Assembly: GCA_905181875.1 (NCBI GenBank)
Contig: CAJIZH010000002.1
Span: 1 to 64,000 of the forward strand
DNA length: 64,000 bases
Direction of reading: 5' to 3'
From: Flavobacteriales bacterium UBA6770
GTDB lineage: Bacteria > Bacteroidota > Bacteroidia > Flavobacteriales_G > Salibacteraceae
Part shown: piece by piece, positions 56,774 through 64,000 of the stretch
Position numbering within the stretch: the first letter of the stretch is position 1
Layout: each line of letters starts with the position of its first letter
The notes under the pieces: model-generated
The model's database searches: none
Told to the model about the DNA's origin: nothing
What the model saw: the letters and a program-made list of their open reading frames with translations, nothing else
Position numbers and translations under genes: made by a program

Positions 56774-57355
56774 ATGGAAGAAGATAAAATTGACTTCAGA
56801 TACTTTATATTCTACAAACCTTTTGGTTATTTAAGCCAATTCACCGATGAAGATGGCAATCCCGGATTGTCTAAGTTGATTGATTTACCCAAGGATATAT
56901 ACCCTATCGGAAGATTAGATAAAGATAGTGAGGGACTACTTTTATTAAGTAATGACAAGAAGTTGAACTTTAAATTGCTAAACCCTGAAAATAATCATAA
57001 TCGGACCTATTGGGTGCAAGTCGATACTGTCGTTACTGCCGAAGCAATTTTGGCATTAGAAAATGGTGTTTCTATCAAAGTTGGAAAAACTCAACACCAG
57101 ACAAAACCTTGTGTTGCAAAGGTAATTGATACTCCTAATCTGCCCGATCGCGAACCAACTGTTCGATTCCGAAAAAATGTACCTACAAGTTGGATTGAAA
57201 TTACGCTTACAGAGGGCAAGAACCGACAAGTAAGAAAAATGTGTGCTGCAGTTGGTTTTCCTTGTTTACGATTGGTAAGAGTATCTATTGAACGCCTTGA
57301 GTTGCAAAACATGAAGGTTGGGCAATTGAGAGAAGTTAAGAAGATTCGGATTTAG
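56774..57355 (+). CDS. RsuA/RluE-family pseudouridine synthase
   Basis: 193 residues. The catalytic Asp lies in YPIGRLDKDSEGLLLL, with FYKPFGYLSQF at the start and EGKNRQVRKMCAAVGFPCLRLVRV near the end. Lacks the N-terminal S4 domain, as RluE does, so 23S rRNA U2457 modification is the best guess. Downstream of uvrB in a two-gene unit. Confidence 0.9.
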   Translation: MEEDKIDFRYFIFYKPFGYLSQFTDEDGNPGLSKLIDLPKDIYPIGRLDKDSEGLLLLSNDKKLNFKLLNPENNHNRTYWVQVDTVVTAEAILALENGVSIKVGKTQHQTKPCVAKVIDTPNLPDREPTVRFRKNVPTSWIEITLTEGKNRQVRKMCAAVGFPCLRLVRVSIERLELQNMKVGQLREVKKIRI

Positions 57356-57679
57356 TGTTTCAATGGTTATTTTTGAATAACAAAAAAGATAACACTTCTT
57401 AATATCCCGCAAAATTCTGTTGCTTCCGCAGAACATTTGTCCGATTATAAAAACAGTTAGTCGAATTTTAGCCGATTAATTAAACCGCTAAAAACTTAGA
57501 TTTAAGGTATTCAACAATGTAGTTTTATGAAAAGTTAGGTTGTTTGTCCTATTTTACTCGGAAATGGTGTAAACGCAAGATAAAGTAAAAGAAACTTCGA
57601 CGATTGATATAATCACCTCCAACTATCTTAGTTGAATTATCTATTCAAGTAGCTTCAATACTTTTCTCTCGACTTTGCA
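57356..57679. other. Intergenic stretch, nothing recognised
   Basis: About 320 AT-rich bases between convergent genes. No clear terminator hairpin or small gene was found. Confidence 0.4.
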
Positions 57680-59493
57680 TTAGTCGGTAATTACTAACTT
57701 ATCAGTGCTTACTATTTTACCATCTTGTAATAATTTAGTATAGTATAGTCCGCTTGATAAACCTTCCCGTTGCAGCACAAATGATTGACCAGTAATATTC
57801 TTCATCTCTTTTACTACTCGACCGAATGAGTTGTAAACTATTAAACTTGCGACTTCTAAGTTTTCACTAGAATGAAAAACTGTTTCGCTTGAGAATGGAT
57901 TTGGGTACATTTCAAAAGTGAAGTCATTCGTATTATTAAATTCTACTGATTTAATATTAGAATAGCTAATTCCACCATCATAATCCGTCTGTTTTAGGCG
58001 ATAATAAGACACTCCTGATAATGGAGCAAGATCTATTGACTGAATAGCTTAAGGTCTGTGAACTATTCCCAGCGCCCTCTATTTGACTGATGGAGGTGAA
58101 GTTAACTCCATCAGAAGAACCAGAGCGTTCAACATTAAAATAATTCTGATTAATTTCAGTAGCAGTTATCCAATCAATCTGAACATGTTCAGATTGTATT
58201 TTGGCAGTAAAGCTGGACAAATCAATAGGTAAAGGAGCATTCAAAGGAGGAAAACACAAAGGATCATCATAAATTACAGCAGTACTTAATCCTATTGCAC
58301 CACCTGTAGAAAGCATTCTTCCTTCTATAAATCCACCGGCCCCCATATTATTTGCCCCTTTATTCGCTAAAACCGTTCCCTTCATGTAAGCGAAAGCACC
58401 TAAAGAGCTCGCTCCTTCTGAGATCCAGAAAACATTACAACGACGTGTTCCATTAATAAAAATTACTTTTGATTGCGCTGCTGCTGTAAAGGCACCATTG
58501 AACCTGAAAATAAATACTGCATCAGGAATATTATTACCGTCTAATATAATTGTCCCTGCTAAAGATCCCGCACCTCCAATATAGTAAACTCCTGCGTCCA
58601 TGGTATCTCCGGAACCAAAAGCTGCCGCGTGACCAGAGTCTGTAACTGCTATTTTAACAAGTTTGCTATAACCTGTATCCAAATCTTTTGCTGCTTGAGC
58701 CATAAAAGCTGCTGAAGGAGCAGAAGATCCAACATGAGTTGAAGAAAGTAAACCACTTACCGCACCACCATTTGCTCCAACATTGCCAACAATTCCAGAT
58801 GACGAAGTATTCGCAACCGCACCAAAACTAGTAAAGAGAGTAAAGTCTCCAGCAGGTTCCTAAAACATCTACAGCAGGTGCAGGGGTAAACTTACCTGTG
58901 CATTCTACTGGAATGGTGATAGCACTCGGAGGACCAGTTACCACACTTCCACGTCCAATAGTAATTGCACCTTGGGTAGCAAGCATTTTTCCCTTTAAAT
59001 CCACATTTGTACCTAGCGAAATAGCACCAGGATGTGAAAATAATGATCCTTGTATTTGACTGCTTGCACCAATAGAAATAGCACCTTCAGCAATCCAAAA
59101 TATATTAGCAACTCGCGTTCCTTTTGTTATAATGACCTCTGATCCAACCCCAGCTGTAAATGCTCCTTGAAATTTGATTATAAATACAGCATTAGTATCT
59201 CCACCTCCATCAAGAGTCAATGTGCCTGCTAATGATCCAGCTCCAGATACAGAATAAACACCAGCTGCGATAGTTTCACCATTTCCAAAAATCGGCGCAT
59301 GGGTTCCTGAATTTGTAACGAAAATATTGTTAAGATGAATGTATACCCTTAGAATATCTACTTTAGCCTGGTCGGTTACAGAATCATTATTAAATACTGA
59401 ACCAATAAAATTTGATGTTGCGCCAAATCCACTTAATACTCCTATACTTGTTCCAACATCGCCTTTAAATATTCCCGAGTTTGTTAGTCTGTT
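57680..59493 (-). pseudogene. DUF3494 two-domain surface protein (copy 2), truncated and frameshifted
   Basis: A second copy of the gene next door. It opens in mid-domain (TNSGIFKGDVGTSIGVLSG) with no signal peptide. It runs through DUF3494 domain 1 and shifts by +1 near 58855 (VLGT to AGDFTLFTSFGAV). It then covers DUF3494 domain 2 (GGAGSLAGTIILDGNNIPDAV) and shifts by +1 again near 58046 (SYSV to DLAPLSGVSYYR). It ends in a proper T9SS sorting domain (FEMYPNPFSSETVFH ... GLYYTKLLQDGKIVSTDKL). Removing the two bases restores one frame. The 5' end is joined to copy 1 out of frame. Confidence 0.75.
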
Positions 59494-61108
59494 TTAACCG
59501 ATAATAAGACACCCCTGATAAGGGAGCATAATCTAATACAGAATAACTTAAAGTTTGAGCACTATTTCCAGCACCAACTATTTCGCTGATTGAGTTAAAA
59601 TTAATTCCTTGAGCATAAACCGATCGCTCTACATTAAAATAATCTTGGTTAATTTCAGCAGACGTTACCCAATCAATCTGAACATGCTCGTCTATAATCG
59701 TAGCAGTAAAACTTGATAATTCTATAGGCAATGCAGCACCCGGAGTCGGAAAACATAATGGATCATTATAGACTACACTAGCATCTAATCCTATAGCACC
59801 ACCTGTGGAAAGCATTCTCCCCTCTACAAAGCCACCTACCGCCAAATTATTCGCCCCTCCATTAGCAATAATCGTCCCCTTCATGTATGTGTAGGTACCC
59901 ATATTAGTAGCACCTTCAGAAATCCAAAAAACGTTACAGCGCCGGGTTCCGTTAGTGAAAATCACTTTTGATTTTGCTCCTGTAGTAAAAGCCCCGCCAA
60001 ACTTAAAAATGAATATCGCATTGGGATCATTTTCACCGTCTAACGTAATAGTCCCCGCTAACGAACCAGCTCCTGACACGGAATATACTCCTTTTTTCAG
60101 AGTTTCGCCAGATCCAAAAGCTGCAGCATGAGTGGAAACAGTGACAGCTATTCTCATAAGTTTGGCATAGGCGGAATCCAAATCTGTCTTAGCCTGGGAA
60201 ATAATGGCAGCTGAAGGAGTCGCAGACCCAATATGAGTTGAAGAACCAAAACCACTTAGGGAGCCACCATTCGTGGCAATGTCTCCGACAATTCCAGATG
60301 AAGCAGTATTTGCTATCGCACCAAGGCTAGTAAAAAGAGCGAAATCTCCCACACTTCCAAGAACATCAGCATCAGGAGCAGGAGTATACTTACCTGAACA
60401 AGATAAGGGTATTGTGTTAAGACCATTAGGCCCAATTACCGTATCTCCAGCAGCAAAGGTAATAGCTCCTTCTGTGGTAAGCACTTTTCCTGTTATGTTA
60501 GCATTTACGCCAACAGAAATAGCTCCTGCATGACAAAGTAAAGATCCTCTGATCACACAGCCTGACGCAATTGTAATGGCACCTTCAGCAATCAAAAATA
60601 CATTAGCCCCTCTCGTTCCTCTAGTTAAAACGACCTCTGCACCAACCCCTGTGGTAAGCGCTCCTTCATATTTAATAATAAATACTGAATTAGTATCTCC
60701 CTGTCCATCAAGATTAACAGCACCAGCTATTGACCCAGCTCCTGGTATAGAATAAACACCTGGCGTAAGAGTCTCACCACCCCCAAATACGGGTGCGTGA
60801 GTATTTGGATCGGTGACAAACATGTCGTTAAGATGAATATAAACTCTAAGTATATCTACTTTAGCTTGATTAGTTAACGAATCAGCATTGTGAACGGTAC
60901 CAGTAAAAAGTGACCCCGAAAACCCAGATATTATCCCTAAATTCGATCCGACATTACCTTTAAAAATTCCTGAATTTGTCGCTGCTCCTGCCCCAGTATA
61001 GGCCACAAATTCATTAAGGGCACCAAATTGAACTACCTGACAATATATTAATGTTGGAAGATTTAACAGCAATAAGAACACAGTCAGGCGCATTAATCGT
61101 CTTTTCAT
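59465..61108 (-). CDS. DUF3494 (ice-binding-type) two-domain surface protein, copy 1, 3' end lost
   Basis: 547 residues: signal peptide ending TLIYCQ, then two DUF3494 beta-solenoid domains at about 25-235 and 245-455. Blocks: SGIFKGNVGSNLGIISGFSG, GAGSIAGAVNLDGQGDTNSV, GANVFLIAEGAITIASGCVI, and the parallel SGIVGDIATNGGSLSGFGSS. A spacer domain follows (LPIELSSFTATIIDEHVQID). The frame stops just after YYRLKQT, exactly where copy 2 continues with a T9SS tail, so this copy has lost its sorting domain. DUF3494 proteins bind ice or act as adhesins; here export by T9SS is expected. Confidence 0.85.
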   Translation of the reverse strand: MKRRLMRLTVFLLLLNLPTLIYCQVVQFGALNEFVAYTGAGAATNSGIFKGNVGSNLGIISGFSGSLFTGTVHNADSLTNQAKVDILRVYIHLNDMFVTDPNTHAPVFGGGETLTPGVYSIPGAGSIAGAVNLDGQGDTNSVFIIKYEGALTTGVGAEVVLTRGTRGANVFLIAEGAITIASGCVIRGSLLCHAGAISVGVNANITGKVLTTEGAITFAAGDTVIGPNGLNTIPLSCSGKYTPAPDADVLGSVGDFALFTSLGAIANTASSGIVGDIATNGGSLSGFGSSTHIGSATPSAAIISQAKTDLDSAYAKLMRIAVTVSTHAAAFGSGETLKKGVYSVSGAGSLAGTITLDGENDPNAIFIFKFGGAFTTGAKSKVIFTNGTRRCNVFWISEGATNMGTYTYMKGTIIANGGANNLAVGGFVEGRMLSTGGAIGLDASVVYNDPLCFPTPGAALPIELSSFTATIIDEHVQIDWVTSAEINQDYFNVERSVYAQGINFNSISEIVGAGNSAQTLSYSVLDYAPLSGVSYYRLKQTNKLGNI

Positions 61109-61722
61109 AAGTGATTACTTCTAGTTTTTTTTAAATAATATTTTGAAACATTACTAGTTATAGTACCATCAATCTAATGTTGACAAAGTAAAGCATAAAA
61201 GCTTCCGAATTACTATACAGATTTAACGAAAGTTAACAGCGTTATTTTAGTGAACATGAAGGGCGGTTCACTAGTGTTTTTAGACATTAAAATCTACAGC
61301 CTCCTTCAATTATCGGCTATTTCCTTGAATTCTAATTTTAATTCTCAAAATTATTATGGATTCCAGAACTAAAACTTAGCTAATAATTCTATCAAGAAAT
61401 CGAATTTGACTATATACTGCTCGCAATAAGGCTATCAGTGCAATTCAAACTAATCATTTATGTTAAAATTCAATTAACGAAGTTCAAAATTAAATAGAGC
61501 TGGTAATAAGCTAGCGCACAGAACCATGAGGTATAATCTTAGATTATATCTGGCAAAAATTAAAATAAATTTATCTTAGGTAAATATATGAATCAAAGAA
61601 GCACCAGCAACTTTAGTCCCAACGACAGCATTCTTATCAGTAAATCATTCTTACATTTAAATTAAAATTTGGGTGAAAAGCTATCCTAACTTTTTAGCCT
61701 TAGAATGTTATGATTAATTAAA
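61109..61722. other. Intergenic stretch, nothing recognised
   Basis: About 610 AT-rich bases between divergent genes. No open frame of note, hairpin or repeat; it probably holds both promoters. Confidence 0.4.
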
Positions 61723-63156
61723 ATGAAAATATTACTTACAGGTTCCACAGGATATATTGGCAAACGACTTCTTCCCATTCTAATTGAGGCTGGACATGAT
61801 GTAATTTGCTGTGTCAGAGATGTTAAGCGATTTAACCCTCCTGAATCCCTAAAAAAAAATGTTTCAGTTATAAAGGTAGACCTTCTAGATGAAGCATCTT
61901 TAGATGCAATCCCAGAAGACATTGATGGAGCGTACTATTTAGTACATTCTATGTCTTCCGAAGGAGACTATACGGCGTTAGAAGAACTTTCTGCTATAAA
62001 CTTTCGCAATGCACTTAGAAAAACTAACGTTCAACACTTAATTTACTTAGGAGGCATAATAAATGAATCTGACCTTTCAAAGCACTTAAGCTCTAGAAAA
62101 AATGTCGAAACAGAGCTAAGTAAAGGAGATTACAATTTTACAGCTTTACGGGCTGGAATAATTATTGGTTCAGGAAGTGCTTCTTTTGAAATCATAAGAG
62201 ACCTAGTTGAAAAACTACCAATAATGATTACTCCAAAGTGGCTTACCACCAAATGCCAGCCAATTGGAGTGACTGATGTTATTGCATTTCTCTCCAAGTC
62301 CATATTTAACCCAAAAACATTTAATCAGAATTTTGATATCGGTGGTCCTGATGTGTTATCCTACAAAAACATGCTTTTGGATTTTGGTAAAATGCGTAAC
62401 TTAAAACGTACAATAATAATTATTCCAGTAATGACTCCAAAACTTTCATCATACTGGCTTTATTTTGTAACCTCGACTTCTTATAATCTTGCAACATCAC
62501 TTGTAAGCAGCATGAAAGTTGAAGTGATTTGTCGTGATAATATGCTGAGTACTCTTCTTGGAGTTCAACCCTTGAGTTATAAGGAAGCTTTAAAAAAAGC
62601 ATTTAATAAAATTGACAATGACCAGACGCTATCAAGTTGGAAAGACGCCTATGCTAGTAGCGGATTAACATTTAATATATCTGAATTTATTACTGTCCCC
62701 TCTTTCGGTTGTTTTAAAGACAGCAGAATTCGGGTTATGGAAAATCGTAAAAATAGTATTGATAAAATTTGGAGTATAGGTGGAAAAACTGGCTGGTATT
62801 ATGGCACCTGGTTGTGGAAAAGTAGAGGTGTTTTGGATAAATTTTTTGGTGGCGTTGGTCTTAGAAGAGGAAGAACGAACCAAGCTAAGATAAACGTTGG
62901 TGACTCTATTGATTTCTGGCGTGTGCTCTACGCGAATAAAAAAGAAGGTCACCTGCTACTGTTTGCAGAAATGAAACTTCCCGGAGAAGCTTGGCTTGAG
63001 TTTAAGGTTGTAAACAATAAACTTACGCAAACCGCAACATTTAGACCTTTAGGTCTGGCAGGTAGATTATACTGGTACTCAGTATTACCATTTCATGGCT
63101 TTATCTTTAATGGAATGCTTAAGCAGATAACCAAGTATAAACGGCATAAAAACTAA
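61723..63156 (+). CDS. NAD(P)-binding SDR protein with DUF2867 domain
   Basis: 477 residues. Extended/atypical SDR domain at 1-290 (TGSTGYIGKRLLPILIEAGHDV, YYLVHSMSSEGDYTALEE, FTALRAGIIIGSGSASFEII, FDIGGPDVLSYKNML), then a DUF2867 domain at about 320-470 (IWSIGGKTGWYYGTWLWKSRG, FWRVLYANKKEGHLLLFAEMKLPGEAWLEFKV, FRPLGLAGRLYWYSVLPFH). The family is widespread in marine Bacteroidota; reaction unknown. CIA30 follows after 32 bases. Confidence 0.88.
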   Translation: MKILLTGSTGYIGKRLLPILIEAGHDVICCVRDVKRFNPPESLKKNVSVIKVDLLDEASLDAIPEDIDGAYYLVHSMSSEGDYTALEELSAINFRNALRKTNVQHLIYLGGIINESDLSKHLSSRKNVETELSKGDYNFTALRAGIIIGSGSASFEIIRDLVEKLPIMITPKWLTTKCQPIGVTDVIAFLSKSIFNPKTFNQNFDIGGPDVLSYKNMLLDFGKMRNLKRTIIIIPVMTPKLSSYWLYFVTSTSYNLATSLVSSMKVEVICRDNMLSTLLGVQPLSYKEALKKAFNKIDNDQTLSSWKDAYASSGLTFNISEFITVPSFGCFKDSRIRVMENRKNSIDKIWSIGGKTGWYYGTWLWKSRGVLDKFFGGVGLRRGRTNQAKINVGDSIDFWRVLYANKKEGHLLLFAEMKLPGEAWLEFKVVNNKLTQTATFRPLGLAGRLYWYSVLPFHGFIFNGMLKQITKYKRHKN

Positions 63157-63188
63157 CGTTTATTAAAACCTTATTCAAACTATATATT

Positions 63189-63719
63189 ATGAAATACTTT
63201 ATTTGTACTATGATATTATCTTCCTCAATGAGCCTAGCAGTAATTTTTGATTTCAACAAAAAATCCAACGTTGAAGATTGGGTAATTGTAGACGATGGAG
63301 TGATGGGTGGAAGGTCAAAAGGCAACTTTAAGTTAAGTAAAGATGGTTTTGGTGTTTTTGAAGGAAAAATCTCATTAGAAAATAACGGCGGATTCTCATC
63401 GCTGCGCTATAAATTCCCAAAAATTGAAACTAAGGAATACTCTAAAGTGGTTCTTAAACTTAAAGGTGATGGCAAACAATATCAGTTTAGAGTAAAAACT
63501 AATTCCGGAGATTACTATTCTTATATAACAACCTTTTCCACCTCTGGAAAATGGCAAGAAATAGAAATTCCGTTAAAAGATATGTACCCTGGTTATAGAG
63601 GGCGAAAGTTGGATCAACCGAACTTTTCTGGTGATTACATAGAAGAAATCATGTTTCTGATTGGAAACAAAAAAGAGGAAAACTTTAAATTATTATTAGA
63701 CAACTTAGAATTGAAGTAA
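63189..63719 (+). CDS. CIA30-family protein
   Basis: 176 residues. Jelly-roll fold of the CIA30/NDUFAF1 type: FDFNKKSNVEDWVIVDDGVM, GGRSKGNFKLSKDGFGVFEG, NNGGFSSLRYKFPK, LKLKGDGKQYQFRVKTN, WQEIEIPLKDMYP, IEEIMFLIGNKKEENFKLLLDNLEL. In mitochondria the relative assists complex I assembly; bacterial members are not established in that role. A short hydrophobic N-terminus may be a signal peptide. Same strand as the SDR-DUF2867 gene. Confidence 0.9.
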   Translation: MKYFICTMILSSSMSLAVIFDFNKKSNVEDWVIVDDGVMGGRSKGNFKLSKDGFGVFEGKISLENNGGFSSLRYKFPKIETKEYSKVVLKLKGDGKQYQFRVKTNSGDYYSYITTFSTSGKWQEIEIPLKDMYPGYRGRKLDQPNFSGDYIEEIMFLIGNKKEENFKLLLDNLELK

Positions 63720-63888
63720 TACGAAATTCCCATTGAACCAAATGCGAGTTATTCGCAAATGGCTTAATGTAAAAAAACAAAAATCCTGAATCAAAGATTA
63801 TCTCGTCTCAAGCTGATTTATCTAGCATTTCCTTACTTAATCGACACAAACAATCAAACCAATCACACTGTAATCTGTCATTAACACT

Positions 63889-64000
63889 ATGATGGAATTT
63901 TCAGAAAGAGATCACGATCGAATTATTGAGATGGCCTGGGAAGATCGCACTCCTTTCGAAGCAATTGATTTTCAATTTGGATTAAAAGAAAACGAGATTA
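63889..64000 (+). CDS. DUF2805 / TIGR03643-family protein, partial at window edge
   Basis: The first 37 residues are visible: MMEFSERDHDRIIEMAWEDR and TPFEAIDFQFGLKENEI. The DRIIEMAWEDRTPFEAI block is the hallmark of DUF2805/TIGR03643 proteins. The gene continues past the window. Tandem ATGs at 63889 and 63892 are both possible. In related marine genomes this gene accompanies the SDR-DUF2867 and CIA30 genes and often photolyase genes. Confidence 0.85.
   Translation, partial: MMEFSERDHDRIIEMAWEDRTPFEAIDFQFGLKENEI

Overview
The window looks like a chromosomal segment of a Bacteroidota bacterium, probably a marine or cold-water Flavobacteriales relative. The evidence is: (1) C-terminal sorting domains of the type IX secretion system (T9SS) on several secreted proteins; (2) many lipoproteins with Bacteroidota-style lipoboxes; (3) TAnnTTTG -7 promoter boxes, instead of Shine-Dalgarno sequences, in front of start codons; (4) a SusC/BtuB-style TonB receptor operon; (5) families largely confined to this phylum (GldI-like FKBP, DUF4956, DUF2490, DUF6728-like, DUF2805). 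The DNA is AT-rich. I see no rRNA, tRNA, CRISPR array, transposase or phage genes.

Layout. 0-5 kb: a frameshifted DsbA-like gene, two FKBP lipoproteins, a TonB_C protein, a pair of tiny membrane proteins and a PepSY protein. 5-13 kb: a T9SS protein remnant, a thiolase with three +1 frameshifts, then a cobalamin-riboswitch operon on the minus strand (DUF4465-T9SS, T9SS surface protein, TonB receptor, DUF5074 propeller lipoprotein). 13-23 kb: response regulator, YkgJ, monomeric isocitrate dehydrogenase, MenB, QueD, a membrane glycosyltransferase-like protein, an HxlR regulator facing two membrane proteins across a double palindrome, and a Smr-less MutS2. 23-34 kb: DUF2971 remnant, GDCC-motif lipoprotein, CotH-LTD-T9SS protein, azurin, carboxymuconolactone decarboxylase-like protein, a large sortilin/BNR propeller protein, two tandem HAD proteins, GpmA and SOD. 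34-41 kb: a DUF4918 glycosylase, then the five-gene operon LTD / repeat lipoprotein / VTC polymerase / DUF4956 / DUF2490, followed by an M14 peptidase and a lipoprotein. 41-54 kb: a HEAT-like gene with two stop codons, VOC/SDR operon, RND exporter, LPP20-like lipoprotein, PBP4, DUF493, M1 peptidase and a YHYH/YwqK/SCO operon. 54-64 kb: a DUF6728-like small protein, UvrB, a pseudouridine synthase, a rearranged tandem of DUF3494 (ice-binding-type) proteins, and the SDR-DUF2867 / CIA30 / DUF2805 group at the edge.

Two systems stand out. The first is the riboswitch-controlled B12 uptake operon, in which the extracellular partners carry T9SS tails in place of the lipoprotein anchors known from gut Bacteroides. 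The second is the LTD-VTC-DUF4956-DUF2490 operon. Its lamin-tail module also occurs in the CotH protein 8 kb away, which suggests an envelope polyphosphate-like polymer or surface-phosphorylation system whose function I cannot name.

A third theme is damage. At least nine one-base indels and two nonsense codons break genes whose protein sequence otherwise looks intact. Sequencing or assembly error and real gene decay cannot be told apart from this sequence alone.
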